From Cryptomeria japonica (taxonomy: Eukaryota; Streptophyta; Pinopsida; Cupressales; Cupressaceae), in contig NC_081412.1 of the NCBI RefSeq assembly GCF_030272615.1, forward strand, positions 691,246,083-691,306,082: a stretch of DNA of 60,000 nt, read 5' to 3'. Below the pieces are notes generated by a model. The model saw nothing but the letters and a program-made list of their open reading frames with translations. It did not search any database and had not been told where the DNA came from. Positions 1 to 10,540 of the stretch are shown here, in pieces. Every line of letters starts with the position of its first letter. The stretch's first letter is position 1. Made by a program: the position numbers and the translations under genes.

Positions 1-1401
1 TCTCTCTGTTTATTTTGAATACTGGAGATGTTATCAATCACCCATTTCTGAAAATTGAACATTTCTAGGGTACTATTTCTGGCAGCATTCAAAATGGAAT
101 CCGCATTCTCCATAACCGGAACAGAGCCCATAGACCTAGGGTTTCCCTCCTCCATGCTGTGCTGATCATCATTCCTGCTATCTGAGACATAGGGGTTATT
201 CTATGCTTATGGCTCTTCAACATCCTCATTTCTCCACTCATCCCCTTCCTCGCCCTCATCCTCCTTTTCCTTCTCATTCTCCGCCTCTTCATCTACCTCC
301 TTCCCCTGTACCTCCTCAGAACCAACATTCTCTTCCATGTCTTCTTTAGCTTCATCACCAACCCTCAATTTCTTATGCAGAGTAAGATTAGAAGAATCTT
401 CATCAGAATCAGAGCCATCATGACCCTCAGAAATGTGGGCATTCTCCACAAAGGGGTCTTCCCTAATAGCCCTAGATTTACCTTTCAAATGCTCATAAAT
501 TAACAAAATAAGGCCTTGGTGAGCAATGGGGTAGGATTTAGGTTTCTTGGCATGATCGGCCAGACTATCGTTAAGAGAAGAAGCTAAATAGAAGGGCAAC
601 GAAATCTTCGAGCCATGGCGAAAATGGTTAAGGATGACAAAATGGTAATTGTAAACCTTCAAAAACCTTCCATCAACCGTAAGGTATTCCATAAACCTCT
701 CAACATCTTCTGCCAGAAAGATTTTACCTGGTGAGGGAGGTAGTAGGACACATTGTCCTTCTTAGCAAGCTGAGCCCTTTCTTCCTCATTTTTAGAGAAA
801 TTCTTGGTAGCTTCCACCGAGAACTTGCGGTCTCTGTAAAATTTGATGCCTTCCTTCTGCAATCTTGTAACCTCCGCCACCAAATCTTCATCCAACTTCC
901 ATGTCTGGCCAAACAGAGTGACTTTATTATTGCTCCAGCCCTTGGCAAAGCCATGTGACATAGACTTCTTACTCCCGTGCAGTTTCTCCATGTAATATGT
1001 GAATCCATATCTGTGCAACTTCGCCATATTTTCCTTTCTCTTTTCCAATTATCACATCTGGAAGGCTCATTGCGATTAAGATTTCTCCCCATATTGTAAT
1101 GGCTATTCAAGTCGAAACCCTCAACAGAGCATGAAATAACCAAATGCTGAAGAAATAAGACGTTGGGATCGAAAAACAAGGTGATTTTCTTGTTATTCGA
1201 ATTGTCTTTTAAGACATTCAAAATAAACCAACACTTAATATGATTAGGCCCGTCAAACCAGTGCTCATTATCACAATGCATTAAACAGGTAATCAACTGA
1301 CACTCCACATCACTCCAATATTTGTCATTCAGATCCAAACCCAGAAAGGTAATAATGAAATTAACATGTACCATGGATTCTATCAAATAATAATTGCTCA
1401 C
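1..1401 (-). pseudogene. Unknown 'TVDGR' family, copy 1 (runs off left edge)
   Basis: I do not recognise this protein. Read right to left, it has an N-terminal part (about 1401-1060), a conserved region with MEKLHGSKK, NKVTLFGQTW and LVAEVTRLQKEG (1048-730), a block with TVDGRF and YNYHF..LNHF (692-500), a Glu-rich acidic stretch (about 350-210), and FNFQKWVIDNISSI near position 1, where the window cuts it. Frame changes near 1050 and 700 break it. Copy 3 (50760-52710) matches it block for block, including the final motif, and copy 2 (5756-8126) matches more weakly. It lies directly behind a LINE RNase H on the same strand, and the joint near 1361-1401 is not resolved. It could be a retroposed host gene or an accessory LINE ORF. 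That it is a real family is well supported; its function is unknown. Confidence 0.75.
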
Positions 1402-2035
1402 AGACTCCCTTCTTACATGAAACTTCTCCGATATATTTAGTATCCTTCTCTAAAAAGACTCCCTCATTAGCTAATATATCACCTACCCTGTTACCTTCCC
1501 TAAGGGTATGGGTAATATTCACACTATCATAGGCATCTAACAATTTTTTAGCATTATCACTGATATTATGAATGTTCCAAAAGGGGGAACTAATGCCTTT
1601 GATAGCCTGGATAATATTGAGAGAATCCCCTTCCAGCCATATTTTTTTAAAATTAAAACTTTGAGCAAGATGGAGACATTTTAACATTGCCAGAGCTTCA
1701 GCCACATGATTGTTTTGAACTCCAAAGGGAGAGGCAATTACAGCAACACAAAAACCATAAGAATTTCTGATGGCTCCTCCCCCTCCAACCTTCCTAGGAT
1801 TACCTTTAGTTGCACCATCAAAGTTCACCTTAACCCAATCATGAAAAGGGAACCTCCAAACAAAATTATCTCTCCTGCTCTTCATATCAGATTTGTAGAC
1901 TTTGTGTGTCAACTTCCATTCAGTAAGGATGCTTTTCTCATTATTAGTCATGTTAAAATAGCTACACTGCTTATTGTTTTTGTGAATGGTATTGCTGTTT
2001 TCATTGATAGCCCTGCAGATCTTTTCAAAAACCAC
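1361..2035 (-). CDS. LINE RNase H-like domain (RVT_3 type), fragment
   Basis: This is the C-terminal RNase H-like domain of plant LINE ORF2, which would degrade the RNA of the RNA:DNA hybrid. Residues about 65-90 carry VKVNFDGATKGNPRKVGGGG, the first catalytic Asp with the glycine loop. EALAMLKCLHLA supplies the catalytic Glu and WLEGDSLNIIQ the second Asp. HTLREGNRVGDILANEG is the terminal His/Asp block. The key acidic residues are all visible. The open frame ends shortly after the domain and overlaps the start of the adjacent unknown-family copy on the same strand. Confidence 0.85.
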   Translation of the reverse strand: MVFEKICRAINENSNTIHKNNKQCSYFNMTNNEKSILTEWKLTHKVYKSDMKSRRDNFVWRFPFHDWVKVNFDGATKGNPRKVGGGGAIRNSYGFCVAVIASPFGVQNNHVAEALAMLKCLHLAQSFNFKKIWLEGDSLNIIQAIKGISSPFWNIHNISDNAKKLLDAYDSVNITHTLREGNRVGDILANEGVFLEKDTKYIGEVSCKKGVCEQLLFDRIHGTC

Positions 2036-3348
2036 ATGAGAAGAACACTTAGCCTCCCTGAAATTCTATTGTTTCTCTCCTTCTAGATATGCCAACAGGT
2101 CATAGGAAGGACAAAGGACCAGAGGGTCTTAATGAGAGGAAGTTTGGTAGGGAATATCCATTGCAAGATGACTTCCTTAAGACTATTATGCATAACCCAA
2201 TCAACTTTCCATTGCATCTAGACTTTACTCCAGATTTCCCAGGTAAAAGAACAATGAATAAACAAATGATCCACAGATTCAGCCTCTTTATGACATAACT
2301 CACACCTATTAGGAAAAATGAATCCTCTTCGAGCCATCAATGGTAAGAATCTTGTTGTGAGTTGCAAGCAAAAAAACATGTTAACTTTAGGAATGAGGAA
2401 TCTATTCCAAATTTTAGTCCATATTGGGTTGCAGGCCCGAGTAACAATTTTTTTATAAGTAGAGGCAATAGTAAAATTACCCCTAGGATTGCTCTTTCAT
2501 AGGAACACATCATCAGAATATTTACTAACAGAAAAGGACAACAAATCCTACTGGAGCAAAGAAAATCCAACATAAACTGCATCAAGTCTAACCCATTTAT
2601 TCTCCTTCCAATAATTACAAACCATAGAGCCATACCTCCTTTTTCATTCTTCAATGAATTGGCTACAATCCTGGTTAAAAAGAGGTTCATTTTTAATCCA
2701 GACATCCTCCTAGAACCTGATTTTATCACCTTTGCCAAGGACCCAACCAGCTCCAGCTTTAGCAACTTTTATAAATTTGATCATACTATTCCATATAAAA
2801 GAACCAACATGGATATCTTCAGAATAGAGAAGAGAATGAATTGGCTGGTTATGTATATATTTATCAAACCACACCCTACTCTACTCTTTCTTAATACCAA
2901 AAGCCCTCCAAATATGTTTAGCAATAAAGGCTTTGTTGAAATTTTTGAGAGCTTTAATACCTAATCCCCCATTGTTCTTAGGATTACAGACTTTATCCCA
3001 GGCAACCAACGCTATCCTTTTCTTATCTTCTACACCTGACCAAAGAAATATTTTCTGAATTCTTTCTAAAGCTTCAACAAATTTAACTGGTATACTAAAC
3101 AAGCTAAGAGCATAAATAGGCCGATTCTGAAGAGTAGCTTGAAGAAGCTGAAGCTTACCAGCCTGAGATAGCATAGATCCTTTCCAACCTACCAATTTTT
3201 TGTTGAGTTTGTCAATTAACAAATTCTAGAAAGAATTTGGGGGAGCCAAACCAAGAGGGAGACCCAAATAAGTAGAGGGGAGCAACTCCACCTTACAACC
3301 AATAATGTTAACAATCCTCTGCTGCCTCAATATTGGGGTATTGATGAA
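2036..3348 (-). pseudogene. LINE ORF2 RT thumb and zinc-binding (zf-RVT) region, broken
   Basis: The segment 3222-2881 reads as the post-RT region, with KLVGWKGSMLSQAGK, RIQKIFLWSG and NPKNNGGLGIK, all typical of plant LINE ORF2 after the catalytic core. Further down, near 2340-2240, a zf-RVT signature is seen (RCELCHKEAESVDHLF, a CX2C followed by an H). The frame then shifts: the expected Trp-rich helix (EIWSKV) is only in another frame near 2240. Several stops and frameshifts between 2036 and 2880 separate this piece from the RNase H frame downstream. Confidence 0.75.
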
Positions 3349-4791
3349 CTAAATAGCAGATTTCTCCCAATTAACCTGATGTCCAGTAGCCAAGGAATAA
3401 GAACTGAGAGCTCCTTTGAAGGTAGTTTCTTCACTAATAGAAGAATATACCCACAAAATTGTATCATCAACAAACTGTTGATGTGTACAGGATACATTAG
3501 CAGAAGAGGGTTGCAACCCTTTGATGGTTTTATTCATTTTCAACTTTTGAATCAGTCTACTCAAACATTCCGCCAAGATAGTGAAAAGAATAGGCAAGAT
3601 AGGGTCTCCTTGCCTAAAAGCCCTAGAAGATTTAAACAAACTGGACGGAGATCCATTAATAAGAATAGAAAAAATTGGAGTAGATATCAATTCTCTAGTA
3701 ATTTTAATAACCTTCTCATCAAATCCAAAGGCCTCCATAACCCTGAAAAGAACTTGCCATCCCACTCTATCATAGGCTTTTGCTGGATCCAATTTTATAA
3801 GAAATCCCTCTTTGTTTGCAGCATTAAGAGAGTGGATATTCTGATGCACAAGAATAATAGAATCCAAAATTTGCCTACCTGGGACAAATCCTTTTTGCTT
3901 CTCAGAGATAACAAAGGGGAGAACAACCAACAATCTAGAAGTCATGACTTTTAAAATAATTTTGTAAAAAGAATTACAAAGACTTATTGGTCTAAACTTT
4001 CCCATAGAATCAGCTCCAGCCACCTTAGGAATTAGAGCAATAAAAGTAGAATTGATTTCCTTAAGAATTCTTTTGGATCCAAAGAATTCTTTGATAACAT
4101 TGACCGTGTCTTCCCCAACAATATGCCAATATTTTTGAAAGAAAAATAGGGGAAAGCCATCCGAGCCCAGAGCCTTATCCCCTTGAAAGGAAAAAATAAC
4201 TTTTTTAATTTCATCAGCTGTAGGGATAGCAAATAATATCTTATTCTGATGAGGTTCAATAATCTTAGGAATGTTATCAACCAGGTCTTGTTGCTTCACG
4301 ATGTCAATATCCTTACTACCGGTAAGGAGTTTAGAGAAGAACCTAACAACTTCATCACCAATGTCATCATCTTTGAGAAGAATTTTGTCATCAACAATTA
4401 ATCTAGAGTTTCTTCTAGCAAATTTATGCTTCATAGATGTCATATGAAAGAATTTAGTGTTTCTATCATCGGCTTCCAACCAAATAGCCCTATATCTCTG
4501 CCTCCAATAGATTTCTTCTCTTGATATTGTGTTGTGTAATTTGGCTAGAACCTCATCTTCTTTAGCCTTGGGGAAATTCTTATAGCCATCTTTCTGAATT
4601 GAATTTTGAATCTGTTTTAATTCCTCCTTCAACTTCCTCTTGGATTCAAAAATATCTCCAAAGACCTTTTTGTTACTCCTAATCTTTATAATTTGATGTC
4701 TTTGGATTTCCATGCTAACTTCTTGAATGATTGGAGATGGCATAATGCTTGTAGCTTTCGTTTCTTTCCCCTTAAAACCATTTATAAACAA
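3349..4791 (-). CDS. LINE ORF2 reverse transcriptase domain (open 480 codons)
   Basis: This is the reverse transcriptase of a plant LINE, which copies element RNA into DNA at the nicked target. Residues about 1-150 are the pre-RT linker with KFFHMTSMKHK. The RT core follows with GSDGFPLFFFQKYW, FRPISLCNSFYKI, GFVPGRQILDS, LDPAKAYDRV, SRAFRQGDPILP and FVDDTILW. Two deviations stand out: the box A motif reads LDPAKAYD where L[DN]M.KAYD is usual, and box C is FVDD where plant LINEs usually have FADD. The frame is open throughout but the protein lacks its endonuclease and runs into stops, so it is a fragment. The nominal start is only the first Met of the open stretch. Confidence 0.9.
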   Translation of the reverse strand: MFINGFKGKETKATSIMPSPIIQEVSMEIQRHQIIKIRSNKKVFGDIFESKRKLKEELKQIQNSIQKDGYKNFPKAKEDEVLAKLHNTISREEIYWRQRYRAIWLEADDRNTKFFHMTSMKHKFARRNSRLIVDDKILLKDDDIGDEVVRFFSKLLTGSKDIDIVKQQDLVDNIPKIIEPHQNKILFAIPTADEIKKVIFSFQGDKALGSDGFPLFFFQKYWHIVGEDTVNVIKEFFGSKRILKEINSTFIALIPKVAGADSMGKFRPISLCNSFYKIILKVMTSRLLVVLPFVISEKQKGFVPGRQILDSIILVHQNIHSLNAANKEGFLIKLDPAKAYDRVGWQVLFRVMEAFGFDEKVIKITRELISTPIFSILINGSPSSLFKSSRAFRQGDPILPILFTILAECLSRLIQKLKMNKTIKGLQPSSANVSCTHQQFVDDTILWVYSSISEETTFKGALSSYSLATGHQVNWEKSAI

Positions 4792-4809
4792 GTCCTTCCC
4801 CCTATTTCC

Positions 4810-5738
4810 TTATCACCTCGTCTAAATGTGAAATGGAGATGTACCTTTCTCTGATCCAAATGGAATAAAATTAGCCTTCAAATTTGGAAATATAGAGCTA
4901 ATGCCTAGTAGTTCTTCATTATAAACTTCCCATTGGTAATCACCTTAAGTTCATAAACCCACGGTCAACTTGTCCTTTTTGTGCTAAAATAGAATCCATG
5001 AAACATGCTTTTTGGACATGCCCTCATGCATGAAAGTTATGGTTTTCCCTTTTCACCTCTCTATGTGCTCTTTTCCCTCGTGTGTTGTCTTAGAAAGCGA
5101 CTCTCCTTGGTGCTTCTCCCTCCTTTGACGTGCTTTCCCACATTTGCAGACATGTAATTATTAATTTTATTTGGAAAATGTGTTCCCTTGCTATCTTCTC
5201 TAATTATGTCATTCCCCTTCAGATTGAGCTCCAAAAACTTTGTTCTAATCTTTCTCTTCAGCTAGCTAATTTGCCAATAGAACGATGTAACATTTCTGTA
5301 TAAGGGAAAAGACACGATCTTCTCTAACAACTGCAGGATATTATTGAAAGACAACTTCTTTAGGAATCATTTTTAGACATACTAATGAGCACATCATTGT
5401 TAATGTTCTCTTGAGGTTTCTTCTAGATTGAACCAACTAACATCTTCAAGGAGACATGAGTGGTTGCCTTCTGTTGCAAGCTCTTCCTTAAAGAGCATTT
5501 TTCCAAGAAGCTGGTGTTGCACTTGTTTCCATCACTCATTTTGTGATGAGTACTTTTGTAGTTAAGATGGAATTTGGAGATGCTCCAACACTCCTTGTTG
5601 CATCTTTGTTAGTTTTGTAATGTTGCACTCTTTGTTTGTTGTAACATCATTGTTCTATGGTTTAACGATAGTGTTTTGGTGTTGTAATCAATGTTTGTAA
5701 TATATATATATATTTTTCCAAAAAAAATTGGATGAAAT
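4810..5738 (+). pseudogene. Plus-strand LINE 3' remnant (zf-RVT to 3' tail)
   Basis: No long frame is open, but a plus-strand reading near 4968-5045 gives TCPFCAKIE, then KHAFWTCPHA and LW. This is the CX2C...H...C zinc-binding signature at the end of plant LINE ORF2. The remaining sequence to about 5700 is non-coding and ends in a short TA repeat (5700-5713) and an A-run (5719-5727), consistent with a LINE 3' end. It faces the minus-strand LINE at 1361-4830, so the two form a head-to-head pair of fragments. An unrelated 3' end cannot be excluded. Confidence 0.55.
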
Positions 5739-5755
5739 AACACATTCAACAAGTT

Positions 5756-8126
5756 GTTTTTGATTAAGAAAGCAACAAGAACCAGGGTGTTGACCCTTTA
5801 CATAGTATGAAATATAAACAACACTATAAAAGTACTATAACAACACATAAACAACACTAAAACAGTCATCCATAACACAAAAACAAACAAAGAGTTCGGA
5901 ATCGCAAAAACAAAGAACCCAAGCCAAAACAAAAGACCAGAAGGAAACTAAGGGGCATACTTGCGAACCCCTAACATCTCAATGACCTTATTCCATTCAT
6001 TGTATAGAAACTTATATAGCTCATTGGCCTCCTCCTTGTCTGCAACTTCAACCATAGTACGCTCCCTTAAGAAGGAAAGAGTCAACGCCGAGCTATGAAG
6101 AACCTGTAGACAAAATTTGTTAAAGCAAATAATCTGGTTGTCCTGAGAATCCAACCTACATTTGATCTGATTGATCTCATCAGTGATGTACTTTAACTCA
6201 AGGAGATGGCCCATGCTTTCAATACGCCTTAGAAGGTCGAAGACATCATTGCTAATGTTCTGGATTTGTTCCAGGGTAGGGATCTCCTTGGGGTCCCATC
6301 CACCTCCCTATTATCCTCCTCCTTTTGCTCTTGGTTGTTCAGATTATTAGCACCCATGTCCACTTTAGCTTCCTCACTACTCACCGCTTCCTTGACCACA
6401 TCTTCCTGAGGGGCCATAAGAACTTGGGCTCCAGTAGCATCCAGGCCCACCATTTTCATGACCTCATCAAGGTCCAACATGTTTATTTGATCAACATTTT
6501 CCTCTTTTGGTTTCACATACACATCACTAGTGGGGGGCCTAGAGGTACCCATATCAGTTCGAGGCATAGAAACCTTAAGGTCATTTCCACCTGCAAACCC
6601 ATGTAAAACACCCCCATATTTGTCATGGGCACAATCCTCCTCATAATCAGAAACACTTTGTGGTTTCAATTTCCTCTCCGCAGAGCCCTTAGAAGCGAGT
6701 CTATAGGACCTCCTTCTTCCTTCAGTGTCCAAGGATGGAAACTCATCCTCTATATCATCAGAGGAAGAATTATCCTCAATGATAATTTTTTTACGTTTAG
6801 CAAGGGATTTTCCTTTGCCTTTGGAGGGGGTATAGGATTTATCTTTGCCCGCCAAGGAAGAAGGCACAAAGAAAGGGGCAATCTTAGTAATAGAGACAGT
6901 GGAGCGAAACTGAGAGGCCGTGAAAGCTTCATTAGCAAAATGGAACAATATGGGGATAGCAAGGCCAACAGAAAACCCCATGAGTGGGTGCGACACATTC
7001 AAAGGAGGTTGAAAAAGCATTAGGTTTCTCTGAGGGTAGAGGGATAGGTGGAAATTTTAAAGTCTATAAAAGAGGCCCTGATACAGAGGGATGACCATCT
7101 TGTCCCCATTTTTAGGGTCAAGGGCCTCCTTAATCAAGACTTCCAAATAATGCAACAAAAAAAACAACAAACAAAGAAGGTCATGATTAAAAAAAATGGT
7201 TAAGCAAAGGTAGATGATAGTAATAAAATACCTTATAATGACCTTCCAAGGTGAAATAATTCATTATCATCAGACAAATCTGATCCCAAGGGTGATTCAA
7301 CTCTTCTCTAGCGAACCCACCTTGCATTTTCACAGGTTCCTCTTGCCTTTGAAAAATATTTTCAGACCATTGCTGTTGGCCACATGACTAGTCTGCTTCT
7401 ATCTTATCCCCTCCAAAGAGAGGCCTATGACCTAAGCAATTGTCTCCTCAGAGACATCAAACAAAAACCCCCCAACTGTAACCCTTCTACCAACCCAAAA
7501 GTTCGCAAACTAGGTCGAGAGTTGCTCATCATGGTTGCGAAGGCACTCCATGAACTCCGCAACCCCACCTTCCACACAATAATTCTAAACATCTTTTTTG
7601 AAGTCATCCGACTTGTCAGGTTTGTAATGCACTCTGTCACCCCCATTGTCAAGACTAGACTAGTGGCAAAGAGAATTTGATCAGTAGTAGACATAAGCAA
7701 GAACACACAGAGGGCGTCAAGAAAATAGCTCTTAGTGAATTTAGAAACGATTTTCTCATAAGGGTTGGAGATTTTGTAATCATGGAAAAGACACCTTGAG
7801 GCAAAATTATTACCATAAATTTCTTTGGGAATAGGAAGTTTGTGCGACCAATTAATCACCCCTTGTGAAATGACCTTGGGCACATAGAAAATCATCAAAA
7901 AATTGAAGCAAAAAGAATTATCATAAATGTAAGGAGCACATGGCTTAGATTGCCTATTGCAACCAATTAAATCCATCCAACCAGACCATTTAAGCATGCA
8001 ATCATAATTCAGATTCATCATGAGGAAATACCCCTAAAAAGTGTACCAAAAAAAGATGGTAGCGTACACATCATCTATAGAATCAATGTTGGCAGTCCAC
8101 CTTAGCTGACTATTGGCGCTAATCAT
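5756..8126 (-). pseudogene. Unknown 'TVDGR' family, copy 2 (diverged)
   Basis: This is a diverged member of the same unrecognised family. Reading right to left, an ATG near 8126 opens a broken frame. The N-terminal region (8021-7690) carries APYIYDNSF and FFLHDYK-like segments. Around 7540-7430 one frame gives FANFWVGRRVTVGGF, matching FAKGW..NKVTLFG of copy 1. Around 7258-7200 another gives FTLEGHYKVFYYYHLPLLN, matching the TVDGRF..YNYHF..LNHF block. Then follow YQGLLYRL (near 7080), a long Ser/Asp/Glu-rich region (7020-6229) with KGKGKSLAKRKKIII, and a helical C-terminal part (6214-5948). Stops and frameshifts are frequent. The 3' end (5767-5756 on the minus strand) reads TTAATCAAAAAC, identical to that of copy 3. 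Confidence 0.65.
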
Positions 8127-8870
8127 AATGGTTTACACATTCTCAAATTTGAAAAATAATTGCCCTCGAGACCCCAGGAAGCCAAGGAAAAAGAGCTAAA
8201 GGGATAAACAAGAGCTTAATCATGAGGGGTAAGCTTGGAGCCCACTCCCTTCAGGAGGGAGTTAACATTAGGCGGTAGAGTTGTGATTCCTCCAACATCT
8301 GAGGTCCGAACTCATTAAACCAATGGTTGCAAGAGCATCAACAACCCCATTTCCTTCTCTATTCAATCAAGTTGTTATTCTCTTCTTATTTAGTGAATTT
8401 TGTAAGTTTGATAAGAGTTTGATCAAATTAAGTGTTGTTTAAAATAACAATCAAATATAAAAGTTCTTTAATTCTTGAAAATTATATATTAGCGCTTGCA
8501 TCAAAAGGAGGTGCAATGGTAATGGGGATAGTAAAATATATTCTTAAAAATCACAGAATGTGAAAACTAATATATTATTTAATATAAATTTAATATTAGT
8601 ATCTCAAAATGAAAGAGAAGATTTTTTTAACATGTTTTTTATTAGATGTCAATTTTATGTTTATATTTTTACTTGATTTTATGTGAATTTGATATATTCT
8701 TAACATTTAAATATAAATTTTTAACTAATTATTAAATTCTAACTTGATATGAAACTTAAAACTTACGCCCACAAAACTTGTCTTAATCCTAAAAAAATTA
8801 AATACAACATTTCAAATATCAAGCAAGACAAAACTCTAAACAAAATCAAAATGGTAGGGCTTCTGGTAAT
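8127..8870. other. Unannotated AT-rich spacer
   Basis: No coding signal is recognised here. The first 250 bases could be 5' untranslated sequence of the minus-strand copy 2. From about 8340 the sequence is AT-rich with no repeat structure that I can name. It ends where ORF1 of the plus-strand LINE begins. Confidence 0.4.
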
Positions 8871-10540
8871 ATGGCTCGGCTTGGCCTGGCGAGTGACTCT
8901 GCTAAATCACAACCAATATCAAAGGGCTCGGAAGGTCAATTGCCAAATGTTGATTTTCCCTCATAGCCTGTTCCGCTCTCGGTTCCTTTAATTAACGCCT
9001 TAGATGTTATCTTGGGGAAAAAGGCGCATGATCTTCGGGCTTTGGCAGTCGTTATCCAGGTGTGGGGTGACTCTATTCCTCTATCAAAGCTCCATTATAA
9101 AATTCATGCACAATGGTATAGCACTTTGTATTTCCATGTTCTCTCTGCAAGTTCGTTTATTATTGTTTTTGATTCTGCATCTGCTAGGGATAAGGCATTG
9201 AGTGTTCCATTTTTCTAGCTTGGAAAGAATCTTATTTTTGTAGAAAGCTGGAAGCCCTTTCTAGCGACCTCTAGGGTTGGCCCAAAAAAGGTTCCTACCT
9301 GGTTTAAACTTCCTTTGTTGCCATCATAATTTGTTGAATCTGATATTTTAACAAAGATTGGGGATTCTTTTGGCAAATTTCTGTTGTCTCATTCGGGTCT
9401 TGAGGATGGCATGGTGGTTGTTAAAATTTGTGTTTTAATTTTACCTAAAGTCTCTCCACCGAAGTTTTGTAATATTCGGTCTCCTTTTGGTCTATGGCAT
9501 CAAAATCTTATCAAAGATTCTGGGAATTTGGCTATTCTTCGGTGACTATGGATTCTCCTTTGTTTTTTCATATGAAAACCATTCAATTTGGCTCGGGGGG
9601 CATTGAATCCTCTTTTGATGGGAATGCAGAGTTTTTTGTTTGGAATAAGGACCATTTAGATGTCTCTGCTGCTAATTTAGATTCCCCTTTGAAGAAAACC
9701 TTAATTCCTAAGGTTTCGATAGAGGTTCCTCACTGCTCCGTTCCTTCCCCAAAGACTGGTTTTGCAAATGTCTCTCCTTTGAATAATTCTAATGGTGCTT
9801 TAAACAAGGGAATGTCTTCTGTTGATTTGGGAAATGTCTTAGGGTCTGAGACACAATTCCCTATGGTTTTGAAGAATTCAGAACATCCAGTGGATATTGA
9901 TATTGTTCTAGATGAGCAACTTATTGCTCAGGTGCAAGATATTGCTAATACAAATAAGGTTTCTCTCAACTTTGCTTTAGCTAATAAAGAAATTTATTCA
10001 ATCTCGGTTGATTTGGGTAGCCTGGAGAATGACCTGGCTGCTTTTCCCACTACTAACTCTTTTGACTTACTCAATACAAATAAGGCTTTGGTGACATCAG
10101 TTCTTGGGCCATCTTCGGCTCCCATTCTTCCAAATAGGGAAGAGGGTAGGGTGCCATCAGTTCTTGAGGTAGAAAATAGGCTACCTGTGGATACTCCTTT
10201 GGGTATTAATGGGCTTCCTTTGGTTCAAACCCCTCTTTCCCCTACTTCACCTCTATCAACTCCAGGGAAAAGAGGCCATAAACCCAAATATGCTAAGACT
10301 AAGCTAGAAATTGATGTGGTAATTCAATCAACTCTTCTTTCTTCTTTGGAGACTTCCAAAAAGAAAAGAACCAAAAAACCCTTTAGTCCGCCAGTCACAA
10401 GAGCCTTGGCTACTAAGCGAAGTCTTCATAAGAATTTTTTGGCAAGTAAGGTTTCTCCGGTTTCTTTGGAAGTTTCGAGGGGAGCAGATGCTTCCCCTCA
10501 CGACCAAAGAGGATTATATCCTATAATGTTAGGGGCTTAA
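8871..10540 (+). pseudogene. LINE ORF1 (RNA-binding protein), broken
   Basis: The first Met at 8871 begins a frame with a Ser/Gly-rich leader (stop TAG near 8964). A region follows that resembles the DUF4283/RRM-like RNA-binding part of plant LINE ORF1: ILGKKAHDLRALAVVIQVW, LSASSFIIVFDS, then SWKPF in the linker. A TAG near 9216 and a frameshift before 9494 interrupt it. The open frame 9494-10540 (348 codons) is a Ser/Pro-rich tail with a basic stretch (KKKRTKKPFSPP) near its end. No CCHC knuckle is seen in that tail. ORF1 would coat the LINE RNA. Its end overlaps the ORF2 frame by about 90 bases, with ORF2 in the -1 frame. Confidence 0.75.

Larger units (their letters stand above)
1361..4830 (-). 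mobile_element. 5'-truncated LINE (non-LTR retrotransposon), minus strand
   Basis: From right to left the element holds a reverse transcriptase core, the RT thumb or tether region, a degraded zinc-binding domain and an RNase H domain. That is the order of plant L1-type ORF2. The endonuclease domain and ORF1 are missing, so the copy is 5' truncated at about 4800-4830, next to an oppositely oriented LINE remnant. No poly(A) tail is visible at the 3' side, where copy 1 of the unknown family begins. The element is inactive: it is broken between 3349 and 2036. Confidence 0.85.
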
